This document shows positions 1-8,068 of a DNA stretch of 64,000 nt, one piece after another. How positions within the stretch are numbered: the stretch's first letter is position 1; every line of letters starts with the position of its first letter. This DNA is from JBMOOG01 sp049324535 (lineage in GTDB: Bacteria > Pseudomonadota > Alphaproteobacteria > Rhodobacterales > Rhodobacteraceae). The notes below the pieces were generated by a model that made no database searches, was not told the DNA's origin, and was given only the letters and a program-made list of their open reading frames with translations. The stretch spans positions 46,531 through 110,530 of the forward strand of contig JBMOOG010000013.1 of assembly GCA_049324535.1 (NCBI GenBank), in the 5' to 3' direction. Position numbers and translations under genes: made by a program.

Positions 1-619
1 CGAGATCGCGGTCGAGATGGGCGTGGACACGATGAACTCGGAGTTCGGGCGCGGCCCGCATCCCGACAAGGGCTCGTGCTACTGCTGCCACACCGGCTCG
101 ATGATCGAGGCCTGCGAGGACGCCTGGTGGCGGTCGATGGAGACGCTGGTGCCGATCCTCGAGCGCGAGGGCATCACCCTGCACATCGAGCCGCACCCCG
201 AGGACTGGTGCGAGACGATCCAGCCGGCGCTCGACATCATCCGCACGGTGAATTCGAAACGGGTGCGGTTTCTCTACTGCGCGCCGCACACCTTCTACTT
301 CGGCGACGACACAAGGGCGATGCTGCGCGCGGCGGCGGACGTGCTGGCGCATGTGCATGTAGGCGACACGTTCAACCACCGGGCCAGTTCCGGCCTGCGC
401 TACATCCTCAACCCGCCGGGAACCCAGGCGCGCGTCCACCAGCACCTGAACATCGGGCAGGGCGAAGTGCCCTGGGACGACTTCTTCGGCACCCTGGCCG
501 AGATCGGCTTTGCCGGAATCATGACCGCCTGCGTCTTCGCCTGGGAGGACAAGGCCGACCACTCCGGGCGCTTCATGCGCGCCGAAATGCAACGCTACAT
601 CGACACCTGCTGGAAGTGA
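1..619 (+). CDS. iolH: IolH-like sugar phosphate isomerase/epimerase, 5' end outside the window
   Basis: The reading frame is already open at base 2 with no stop before the first visible Met at 17, so the gene starts upstream of the window; about 205 C-terminal residues are visible. They form the later part of a xylose-isomerase-like TIM barrel: the IEPHPEDW segment, the YCAPHTFYFGD segment, HVHVGDTFNH and the ending NPPGTQARVHQHLNIGQGEV, with His, Glu and Asp residues typical of the divalent metal site. This pattern matches the IolH branch of inositol-catabolism proteins, whose exact reaction is poorly defined. The next gene, iolG, begins 10 bases downstream, so the two are co-transcribed. 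The family assignment is good; the biochemical role is inferred from the operon. Confidence 0.8.
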   Translation, partial: EIAVEMGVDTMNSEFGRGPHPDKGSCYCCHTGSMIEACEDAWWRSMETLVPILEREGITLHIEPHPEDWCETIQPALDIIRTVNSKRVRFLYCAPHTFYFGDDTRAMLRAAADVLAHVHVGDTFNHRASSGLRYILNPPGTQARVHQHLNIGQGEVPWDDFFGTLAEIGFAGIMTACVFAWEDKADHSGRFMRAEMQRYIDTCWK

Positions 620-629
620 GGAACGGACA

Positions 630-1640
630 ATGACGGTCAGGATCGGGGTCATCGGCACGGGCGCCATCGGGCGCGACCATGCCCGGCGCATCAATCAGGT
701 GCTGGCGGGCGGCGCGGTCGTCGCGCTCTCCGACGTGAACCGCGCGGCCGCCGAGGCGGTGCGCGACGAGATCGCGGGCGGCGCGCGGGTCCACGACACC
801 GGCGAGGCGCTGATCGCCGATCCCGGGGTCGATGCGGTGCTGGTCTGTTCCTGGGGGCAGACGCACGAGCAATACGTGCTGGCGGCGATCGCGGCGGGCA
901 AGCCCTGCTTCTGCGAGAAGCCGCTGGCCACCACGGCCGAGGGCGCGCGCCGCATCGTCGATGCCGAGGTGGCGGCCGGGCGGCGCTTGGTGCAGGTGGG
1001 CTTCATGCGCCGCTACGATGCGGGCTACGTCGCGCTCAAGCACGCCATCGCCACCCAGACCGGTGCGCCGCTGATGGTCCATGCCGCGCACCGCAACCCG
1101 CGCGTCGGCCCGAACTACGTGACGCCTATGGCGATCCACGACACGCTCATCCATGAAATCGACGTGTTCCGGTGGCTTCTGGACGACGACTACGTGTCGG
1201 CCCGGGTTGTGTTCCCGCGCAAGGCGGCACGGTCGCATGCGAATCTGCGCGATCCGCAGATCGTCACCCTGACCACCGCCAAGGGCGTGGTGATCGACAC
1301 CGAGATCTTCGTGAACTGCCACTACGGCTACGACATCCAGTGCGAGGTGGTGGGCGAGGACGGGCTGGCGCGTCTGCCCGATCCGATGGCGGTGCCGGTC
1401 CGGGTGGACCGCCGCAACGCGACCGAGATCCTCTACGACTGGAAGGACCGTTTCATCGCGGCCTATGACATCGAGCTGACCGATTTCCTGAGGGCCGCCG
1501 CCGAGGGCACGGTCTCGGGTCCGACCGCCTGGGACGGCTACATGGCCGCCGTGACCGCCGACGCCTGCGTCGCCGCGCAGGACCGCGAGGGCGAGGCCGT
1601 CGCGATCGCGCATCCCGCCCGTCCCGCGCTCTACGCCTGA
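630..1640 (+). CDS. iolG: inositol 2-dehydrogenase (Gfo/Idh/MocA family)
   Basis: A 336-residue cytosolic NAD-dependent dehydrogenase that oxidises myo-inositol (or a related inositol) to 2-keto-inositol, the first step of the pathway. The Rossmann fingerprint GTGAIG is at residues 9-14 and the family EKP motif at 96-98. Lys97, Asp171 and His175 are spaced like the catalytic Lys-Asp-His set described for Bacillus IolG. The length is normal. It sits 10 bases after the IolH-like gene and 10 bases before the IolI-like gene, inside a tight operon. Gfo/Idh/MocA enzymes vary in substrate (myo-, scyllo-, chiro-inositol), so the oxidation step is firmer than the exact isomer. Confidence 0.88.
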   Translation: MTVRIGVIGTGAIGRDHARRINQVLAGGAVVALSDVNRAAAEAVRDEIAGGARVHDTGEALIADPGVDAVLVCSWGQTHEQYVLAAIAAGKPCFCEKPLATTAEGARRIVDAEVAAGRRLVQVGFMRRYDAGYVALKHAIATQTGAPLMVHAAHRNPRVGPNYVTPMAIHDTLIHEIDVFRWLLDDDYVSARVVFPRKAARSHANLRDPQIVTLTTAKGVVIDTEIFVNCHYGYDIQCEVVGEDGLARLPDPMAVPVRVDRRNATEILYDWKDRFIAAYDIELTDFLRAAAEGTVSGPTAWDGYMAAVTADACVAAQDREGEAVAIAHPARPALYA

Positions 1641-1650
1641 GGGAAGGACC

Positions 1651-2436
1651 ATGCGTTTCGCGATCAACCACATTGCCGCACCGGGGCTCGCGCCCGCCGA
1701 TTTCTTCGCGATGGCGCGGCGTCTCGGCGCGACCGAGGTCGAGATCCGCAACGACACCCCGGACGTGACGGGCCGCTGGACGCCCGAGGCGGTGAAGGAC
1801 GCGGCCGGAGAGGCCGGGGTCACGATCCTGTCGATCAACGCGCTCTATCCGTTCAACCTCTGGTCGGGCGACCTGCCGGCGCGGGCCGAGGCCCTGGCCG
1901 ACTACGCCGCCGCCTGCGGGGCCAGGGCGGTGGTGATGTGCCCGCTGAACGACGGCCGGCCGGTCGGCCATTCGCGCACGGTGGCCGCACTCGAAGCCTT
2001 CGCGCCGCTCCTGCGCGCGCGCGGCCTCGGCGGGCTGGTCGAGCCTTTGGGCTTTCCGGTCTCGTCGATGCGCACCAAGGGCGAGGCGGTGGCGGCGATC
2101 GAGGAGGCGGCGGGCTGGGACGTGTACCGGCTGCTGCACGACACCTTCCACCACCACCTCTCCGGCGAGACCGCGATCTATCCCCGCCGCACCGGGCTTG
2201 TGCACATCTCGGGCGTCGCGGATCCGGCGGTTGCGGTCGCCGCGATGCTCGACGCGCACCGGGTGCTGGTCGATGACCGCGACCGGCTGGAGAACGTCGC
2301 CCAGATCCGGGCGCTGATCGCCGGCGGCTACGAGGGGCCGTTCAGTTTTGAACCCTTCGCGGCCGAGGTCCTTGAGCTGGCCGACCCGGAGACGGCGCTT
2401 GCGGACAGCATCGACCATCTGCGGGCGCGGATCTGA
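1651..2436 (+). CDS. iolI: probable inosose isomerase (IolI-like TIM barrel)
   Basis: A 261-residue xylose-isomerase-like TIM barrel. The blocks LGATEVEIRND, LSINALYPFN, the acidic VEPLGFP, LHDTFHHHLSG and the closing FSFEPFA carry the Glu, Asp and His residues expected of the metal site and resemble 2-keto-myo-inositol isomerase (IolI, also annotated MocC in rhizobia). It would interconvert inososes so that other inositol isomers can enter the iol pathway. It follows iolG after 10 bases and precedes iolC by 20 bases. Three genes of this operon encode TIM-barrel proteins (this one, the IolH-like protein and IolE), so substrate assignment among them relies on similarity and operon order. Confidence 0.72.
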   Translation: MRFAINHIAAPGLAPADFFAMARRLGATEVEIRNDTPDVTGRWTPEAVKDAAGEAGVTILSINALYPFNLWSGDLPARAEALADYAAACGARAVVMCPLNDGRPVGHSRTVAALEAFAPLLRARGLGGLVEPLGFPVSSMRTKGEAVAAIEEAAGWDVYRLLHDTFHHHLSGETAIYPRRTGLVHISGVADPAVAVAAMLDAHRVLVDDRDRLENVAQIRALIAGGYEGPFSFEPFAAEVLELADPETALADSIDHLRARI

Positions 2437-2456
2437 GACAGGGGAGCGCAACGGCG

Positions 2457-4379
2457 ATGAAGAGCCTCGACGTCATCACCATCGGCCGCGCGAGTGTCGA
2501 TCTCTACGGCGCGCAGGTGGGCGGGCGGCTCGAGGACATGGGTTCGTTCCGCAAATACATCGGCGGCAGCCCGACCAACATCGCCTGCGGGGCGGCGCGG
2601 CTGGGGCTGCGTTCGGGGCTCATCACCCGGGTGGGCGACGAGCACATGGGCCGCTTCATCCGCGAGCAGCTCCTGCGCGAGGGGGTGGACGTGCGGGGCG
2701 TGCGGACCGACCCCGAGCGGCTCAGCGCGCTGGTCATCCTGGGCATCCGCGACTCGGATCAGTTCCCGCTGATCTTCTACCGCGAGAACTGCGCCGACAT
2801 GGCGCTCAGCGAGGACGACATCGACGAGGCGCTGATCGCGGACAGCCGGTCGGTGCTGGCCACCGGCACCCACCTCAGCCACCCGCGCACCGCGGCGGCC
2901 GTGCTGAAGGCGCTGCGGCTGGCGCGGGCGCATGGGGCACGGACGGCGCTCGACATCGACTACCGCCCGAACCTCTGGGGCCTCGCCGGCCACGGCGACG
3001 GCGAAAGCCGCTTTGTCGAAAGCGCGCAGGTGACGGCGCGGCTTCAAGCCACGCTCGCCATGTTCGACCTGATCGTCGGCACCGAGGAAGAGTTCCACAT
3101 CGCCGGCGGCACGACCGACACGCTGGCGGCGCTGCGCGCGGTGCGCGCGGTGACCGGGGCGACGCTGGTCTGCAAGCGGGGCGCGAAGGGTGCGGTGGCC
3201 TTCGAGGGGCCGATCCCCGACAGCCTCGATGCGGGGCAGGCCGGGCCGGGATTTCCGATCGAGGTCTTCAACGTCCTCGGTGCGGGCGACGGCTTCTTCG
3301 CCGGGCTGCTCAAGGGCTGGCTCGACGGCGAGACCTGGCCCAAGGCCCTGGAATACGCCAACGCCTGCGGCGCCTTCGCGGTCAGCCGCCACGGCTGCAC
3401 GCCGTCCTATCCCTCGCTCGAGGAGCTGCGCTTCTTCCTCGCGCGGGGCGTGGTGCGTCCCGACCTGCGCAACGACGCGGCGCTCGAGCAGATCCACTGG
3501 TCCACCAACCGCGCGCGGCGCGGCCTGCCCGACTGGCACGACATCCGCATCTTCGCCTTCGACCACCGCAAGCAGCTCGAGGACATGGCGGGCTACACCC
3601 CGCAGAAAGGCGCGCGCTTCAAGGACCTCTGCCTTGCGGCGGCGCGCGCGGTGCAGGCCGGGCGGCCGGGCTTCGGCATCCTCTGCGACGACCGGATCGG
3701 GCGGCGCGCGCTGCACGCGGCCTCGGGGACCGGGCTCTGGATCGGCCGGCCGGCCGAGCTGCCGGGATCGCGGCCGCTCGCGCTCGAGCCCGAGCTCGGC
3801 CCCGACGCGGGCGGGCTCGAGTCCTGGGCGCGCGAGGAGGTGGTGAAGGTCCTGTGCTTCGCCCACCCCGACGACCCGCCCGAGATGCGGGCGGCGCAGG
3901 AGGCGACGGTCGCGCGCCTCTTTGCGGCGGCGCGGCGCAACGATCTGGAATTCCTGCTCGAGATCATCCCGTCGCGGGTCGGCCCCGTGCGCGAGGACAC
4001 CACCGCCCGGCTCATCCGGCAGTTCTACGCGGCGGGGATCTACCCCGACTGGTGGAAGCTCGAACCGATGGACGGGCGGGCCGCCTGGGCCAAGGCCTGC
4101 GCGGCGATCGAGGAGAACGACCCCCACACCCGCGGCATCCTCGTCCTCGGTCTGGACGCCCCGCAGGACCGGCTGGCCGAAAGCTTCGCCGTGGCGGCCG
4201 GATTTCCCCTGGTCAAAGGCTTTGCGGTGGGGCGCACGATCTTCGGATCCGTGGCGCGGGCGTGGTTCGAGGGCGACCTCGGCGACGGCGAGGCGGTGGC
4301 CGAGATGGCGCGACGCTTTGGGCAGCTTGCGGCGATCTGGGACAAGGCACGGACGGAAGCGCGGGCCGTGGCCCGCTGA
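2457..4379 (+). CDS. iolC: bifunctional 5-dehydro-2-deoxygluconokinase / DUF2090 aldolase-like protein
   Basis: A 640-residue fusion. Residues about 1-320 are a PfkB/ribokinase kinase: GGSPTNIACGAARLG near 36-50 binds the sugar, and GAGD at 275-278 holds the catalytic Asp and anion hole. This half phosphorylates 5-dehydro-2-deoxygluconate. Residues about 325-640 match DUF2090, a class I aldolase-like TIM-barrel domain often fused to IolC in proteobacteria and thought to replace the separate IolJ aldolase that gives malonate semialdehyde and dihydroxyacetone phosphate. No separate iolJ is seen. The kinase role is well supported; the aldolase role of the C-terminal half comes from family knowledge. 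It is followed by iolD after 12 bases. Confidence 0.9.
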   Translation: MKSLDVITIGRASVDLYGAQVGGRLEDMGSFRKYIGGSPTNIACGAARLGLRSGLITRVGDEHMGRFIREQLLREGVDVRGVRTDPERLSALVILGIRDSDQFPLIFYRENCADMALSEDDIDEALIADSRSVLATGTHLSHPRTAAAVLKALRLARAHGARTALDIDYRPNLWGLAGHGDGESRFVESAQVTARLQATLAMFDLIVGTEEEFHIAGGTTDTLAALRAVRAVTGATLVCKRGAKGAVAFEGPIPDSLDAGQAGPGFPIEVFNVLGAGDGFFAGLLKGWLDGETWPKALEYANACGAFAVSRHGCTPSYPSLEELRFFLARGVVRPDLRNDAALEQIHWSTNRARRGLPDWHDIRIFAFDHRKQLEDMAGYTPQKGARFKDLCLAAARAVQAGRPGFGILCDDRIGRRALHAASGTGLWIGRPAELPGSRPLALEPELGPDAGGLESWAREEVVKVLCFAHPDDPPEMRAAQEATVARLFAAARRNDLEFLLEIIPSRVGPVREDTTARLIRQFYAAGIYPDWWKLEPMDGRAAWAKACAAIEENDPHTRGILVLGLDAPQDRLAESFAVAAGFPLVKGFAVGRTIFGSVARAWFEGDLGDGEAVAEMARRFGQLAAIWDKARTEARAVAR

Positions 4380-4391
4380 AGGAGTGACGGC

Positions 4392-6227
4392 ATGGAAACG
4401 ATCCGGCTGACGGCGGCACAGGCGATGGTGCGCTGGCTGAGCGTCCAGAGGAACGAGGAGGGCGCGCGCTTCATCGAGGGCGTATGGGCGATCTTCGGCC
4501 ATGGCAACGTCGCCGGGCTGGGCGAGGCGCTGCACGGCATCGGCGACGCGCTGCCGACCTGGCGCGGGCAGAACGAGCAGACCATGGCCCATGCGGCGAT
4601 CGCCTTCGCCAAGGCGCGCAAGCGGCGGCAGGCGATGGCGGTGTCGTCGTCGATCGGGCCGGGGGCGACCAACATGGTCACGGCGGCGGCGCTGGCGCAT
4701 GTGAACCGGCTGCCGGTGCTGCTGATCCCCGGCGACGTCTTCGCCAACCGCCGCCCCGATCCGGTCCTTCAGCAGATCGAGGATTTCGACGACGGCACCG
4801 TCAGCGCAAGCGACTGCTTCCGCCCGGTCGTGCGCTACTTCGACCGCATCCAGCGCCCCGAACAGCTTCTCACCGCCCTGCCGCGGGCGATGGCGGTGAT
4901 GACCGATCCGGCGAACTGCGGGCCGGTCTGCCTGTCGTTCTGCCAGGACGTGCAGGCCGAGGCCTTCGACTGGCCCGCGGGCTTCTTCGCGCCGAAGGTC
5001 TGGCGCATCCGCCGTCCCGAGCCCGACCCGCGCGAGGTGGCGGAGGTGGCGGCGATGATCCGCGCCGCGTCGGCGCCGGTGATCGTCTCGGGCGGCGGCG
5101 TGATCTATTCGGGCGCCGAGGCCGAGCTTGCGGCCTTTGCGGCCGCCCACAACATCCCCTTCGTCGAGACCCAGGCCGGAAAGGGCGCCGTCGGCTGGGA
5201 CGACGCCTTCAACTTCGGCTCGCCCGGCGTCACCGGGTCGGCCTGCGGCAACGCGCTCTGCGCGCGCGCCGATCTGGTCATCGGGGTGGGCACGCGGTTC
5301 CAGGACTTCACCACCGGATCCTGGGCGGTCTTTTCGAACCCCGCGCGCCGGCTGGTGTCCATCAACCTCGCGCCCTTCGATGCGGTGAAGCACGGCGCGG
5401 TGCCGGTGGTGGCGGATGCGAAGACGACGCTCGCGCGCCTGACCGCGGCGCTCGGCGGCCACCGGGCACCCGCCTTCGACGCGCAGTCCGGGCTCGACTG
5501 GCACGCGGAGGTGGCCCGCGTCACCGCCGCGCCCGAGCAGGATCTGCCGAACCATCTGCCGACCGACGCGCAGGTGATCGGCGCGGTCCAGCGCGTGGCG
5601 ACGAAGGACACGCTGGTCATGTGCGCGGCCGGCACCATGCCCGGCGCCCTTCAGGTTCTCTGGCAGGCGGCGGCGGGCGGCTATCACATGGAATACGGCT
5701 ATTCCTGCATGGGCTACGAGATCGCCGGCGCGATGGGCATCAAGCTTGCGGCCCCGGACAAGGAGGTGGTCTGCTTCGTCGGCGACGGCAGCTACATGAT
5801 GGCCAACTCCGAGCTGGCCACCGCGGTGATGCGGCGTGTGCCCTTCACGGTGGTGCTGACCGACAACCGCGGCTACGGCTGCATCAACCGGCTCCAGCAG
5901 GAATGCGGCGGCGCGCCCTTCAACAACCTCTACGTCGACAGCAACGTCGAGGCCCAGCCCGCGATCGACTTCGTGGCCCATGCCGCCGCGATGGGGGCGG
6001 TGGCGGAAAAGGCCTCGGGCATCGCCGACCTCGAGGCGCGGATCCGCGCCGCCCGGGGCCGCGACGTGCCGACGGTTATCGTGATCGACACCGATCCCGC
6101 GCCGGGGACCGGCGCCGGCGGGGCCTGGTGGGACGTGGCGGTGCCGCAGGCCGGCGGGCCCGAGCGGCTGGAACGCGCCCGCGAACGCTACGCCGAGGGC
6201 CGCGCGGGCCAGCGGGTCGTGGATTGA
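4392..6227 (+). CDS. iolD: 3D-(3,5/4)-trihydroxycyclohexane-1,2-dione hydrolase
   Basis: A 611-residue thiamine-diphosphate enzyme of the acetolactate-synthase fold that hydrolytically opens the cyclic dione formed by IolE. The N-terminal domain carries the cofactor-activating glutamate at Glu62 (in WRGQNEQTMAH) and the SSSIGPGATNM loop. The C-terminal domain has the ThDP/Mg motif starting with GDGS near residue 464 and ending at the Asn of TDNRGYGCIN. Length and motif order are those of IolD. It lies between iolC and iolE; the 58-base gap to iolE holds a short hairpin that could act at the RNA level. Confidence 0.93.
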   Translation: METIRLTAAQAMVRWLSVQRNEEGARFIEGVWAIFGHGNVAGLGEALHGIGDALPTWRGQNEQTMAHAAIAFAKARKRRQAMAVSSSIGPGATNMVTAAALAHVNRLPVLLIPGDVFANRRPDPVLQQIEDFDDGTVSASDCFRPVVRYFDRIQRPEQLLTALPRAMAVMTDPANCGPVCLSFCQDVQAEAFDWPAGFFAPKVWRIRRPEPDPREVAEVAAMIRAASAPVIVSGGGVIYSGAEAELAAFAAAHNIPFVETQAGKGAVGWDDAFNFGSPGVTGSACGNALCARADLVIGVGTRFQDFTTGSWAVFSNPARRLVSINLAPFDAVKHGAVPVVADAKTTLARLTAALGGHRAPAFDAQSGLDWHAEVARVTAAPEQDLPNHLPTDAQVIGAVQRVATKDTLVMCAAGTMPGALQVLWQAAAGGYHMEYGYSCMGYEIAGAMGIKLAAPDKEVVCFVGDGSYMMANSELATAVMRRVPFTVVLTDNRGYGCINRLQQECGGAPFNNLYVDSNVEAQPAIDFVAHAAAMGAVAEKASGIADLEARIRAARGRDVPTVIVIDTDPAPGTGAGGAWWDVAVPQAGGPERLERARERYAEGRAGQRVVD

Positions 6228-6230
6228 CGA

Positions 6231-6256
6231 CGCCCGGGGGAGGAACCCGCCGGGCG
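6231..6256 (+). other. intercistronic hairpin between iolD and iolE
   Basis: Perfect 7-bp inverted repeat: CGCCCGG at 6231-6237 and CCGGGCG at 6250-6256 with a 12-base loop, starting 4 bases after the iolD stop codon. No T-run follows, so it is not a standard terminator. It could set mRNA stability between iolD and iolE. GC-rich chance pairing is possible. Confidence 0.3.
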
Positions 6257-6285
6257 CAGGACAGAACAGTATCAGGGAGCGAGGC

Positions 6286-7188
6286 ATGATCCTCTACGGC
6301 ACCAATCCGATCGCCTGGGCCAACGACGACGACCCGTCGATCGGGGCCGACATTCCGACCGACCAGATCCTGCACGAGGCGGGCGAGGTGATCGGCTTCG
6401 ACGGGATCGAGAACGGCCACCGCTGGCCGGCCGACCCCGAGGCGCTGAAGGCGCTTCTGGCCCGCTACGGGCTGAAATTCGTATCGGGCTGGTATTCGAC
6501 GAACCTTCTCGTCCGGCCGGTGGCCGAGGAGATCGCGGCGGTGCAGGAGCATCTGGCGAAGCTCAAGGTCAACGGCTGCACGGTCTGCATCGTCGCGGAA
6601 TGCTCGAACACCGTCCACGGCAACCCGGCGGTACCGGTGAACGACCGGCCGCGGCTGTCGCCCGACGCGATGCGCGCCTTCGGCGCCCGGATCGAGGAGT
6701 TCGCCCGGTATCTGGCGGGCGAGGGCATCACGCTGGTCTATCACCACCACATGGGGACCGTGGTCGAGACGCCCGACGAGATCGACGCCTTCATGGCCGC
6801 GACCGGGCCGGCGACGCATCTGCTCTTCGACGCGGGCCACTGCGCCTTCGGCGGCGGCGACCCCGAGGCGGTGCTGCGCCGGCACGTCGGGCGGGTGCGG
6901 CACTTTCACGCCAAGAACATCCGGCGTGCAGTCTGCGACCGGGTGCGCGCCGAGAGGATGAGCTTTCTCGACGGGGTGCTGGCCGGGGCCTTCACGGTGC
7001 CCGGCGATCCCGAGGGGGCGATCGACTTTGCGCCGCTGATGGCGATCCTCGCGGATGCGGGCTATGACGGGTGGCTGGTGATCGAGGCCGAGCAGGACCC
7101 GAAGCTTCGCAATCCGCTGAAATACCAGTCGATGGGGCTCGCGGCGCTGAAGGCGGCGGCGCGGGCGGCGGGGCTTGACCGCGGGTAG
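6286..7188 (+). CDS. iolE: myo-inosose-2 dehydratase
   Basis: A 300-residue TIM-barrel lyase that dehydrates 2-keto-myo-inositol to the trihydroxycyclohexane-dione used by IolD. The N-terminus has the TNPIAWANDDDP segment characteristic of IolE, and the barrel shows YHHHMGTVVE, LLFDAGHCAFGGGDP, HFHAKNI and the closing WLVIEAEQDP, which supply the Glu, Asp and His metal ligands. Typical length. A purine-rich AGGGAGCGAGG stretch just upstream supports the start. The iolB gene follows directly. Confidence 0.92.
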   Translation: MILYGTNPIAWANDDDPSIGADIPTDQILHEAGEVIGFDGIENGHRWPADPEALKALLARYGLKFVSGWYSTNLLVRPVAEEIAAVQEHLAKLKVNGCTVCIVAECSNTVHGNPAVPVNDRPRLSPDAMRAFGARIEEFARYLAGEGITLVYHHHMGTVVETPDEIDAFMAATGPATHLLFDAGHCAFGGGDPEAVLRRHVGRVRHFHAKNIRRAVCDRVRAERMSFLDGVLAGAFTVPGDPEGAIDFAPLMAILADAGYDGWLVIEAEQDPKLRNPLKYQSMGLAALKAAARAAGLDRG

Positions 7189-7258
7189 GGACGCGCGCCC
7201 GGCGCCCCCCGCGGCCGCCCGGCCCCGGACGACTCTCCGACGTGAAAGGACCGACGCC

Positions 7259-8059
7259 ATGTCTTCCCTGCTGCGCAGACCCTTCGGCACCCATGGCAAG
7301 GTGCACGCGATCACCCCGGCGACGGCTGGGTGGCGCTATGTGGGCTTCGGGCTCTACCGGCTGAGGGCCGGCGAGCGCGCGGCCGAAGCCACCGGCGAGT
7401 ACGAGGCGATCCTGGTCCTGGTCGAGGGCAAGGCCCGCATCCGCGGCGCCGGGCAGGACTGGGGCGTCCTCGGCGACCGGATGGATGTCTTCGAGAGGAC
7501 GCCGCCCCATGCGCTCTACCTGCCGGCCGGCGAGGAATGGGAGGCGGTGGCCGAGACCGACTGCACGCTGGCCGTCTGTCTGGCGCCGGGTGGGCGCGGG
7601 CATCCGGCCCGCCGTCTCGGGCCCGAGGGCATCACCGCGATCGCGCGCGGCGAGGGATCGAACCTGCGCCACATCCACAACATCGCGATGGAGGACGCGG
7701 ACGTGGCCGACCGCCTGCTGGTGACCGAGGTGTTCACCCCGGCCGGCAACTGGTCGTCCTATCCCAGCCACCGGCACGACGAGGACAACTTCCCGCGCAT
7801 CACCTATCTGGAAGAGACCTATTACCACCGGCTGAACCCGGTGCAGGGCTTCGGGATCCAGCGGGTCTACACCGAGGACGGGACGCTGGACGAGACGATG
7901 GCGGTGCGCAACCACGATGTCGTGCTGGTGCCGCGCGGGCATCACCCCTGCGGCGCACCGCATGGCTATGAGCTCTATTACCTGAACGTGATGGCCGGAC
8001 CGCTGCGCAAGTGGCGCTTTCAGCCCGACCCGGACCACGCCTGGCTGATGCCGCGCTGA
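7259..8059 (+). CDS. iolB: 5-deoxy-glucuronate isomerase
   Basis: A 266-residue bicupin that isomerises 5-deoxy-glucuronate, the IolD product, to the substrate of IolC. The cupin metal site is visible as His171 and His173 in SHRHDED followed by Glu185 and His190 in LEETYYHR. An open frame extends upstream to an ATG at 7175 that would overlap iolE, but the ATG at 7259 is preceded by GAAAGGA at good spacing and begins with conserved IolB sequence, so 7259 is chosen. It is the last gene of the operon; the convergent photolyase ends 10 bases later. No methylmalonate-semialdehyde dehydrogenase (iolA) and no inositol transporter are in view. Confidence 0.92.
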   Translation: MSSLLRRPFGTHGKVHAITPATAGWRYVGFGLYRLRAGERAAEATGEYEAILVLVEGKARIRGAGQDWGVLGDRMDVFERTPPHALYLPAGEEWEAVAETDCTLAVCLAPGGRGHPARRLGPEGITAIARGEGSNLRHIHNIAMEDADVADRLLVTEVFTPAGNWSSYPSHRHDEDNFPRITYLEETYYHRLNPVQGFGIQRVYTEDGTLDETMAVRNHDVVLVPRGHHPCGAPHGYELYYLNVMAGPLRKWRFQPDPDHAWLMPR

Positions 8060-8068
8060 CGGACCGGC

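Noticed and set aside
2328..6287. A 1319-codon open frame on the minus strand across the iol genes
   Set aside because: It is antisense to well-supported iol genes, is rich in Arg, Pro and Gly with no domain, and is the usual shadow of very GC-rich codon use.
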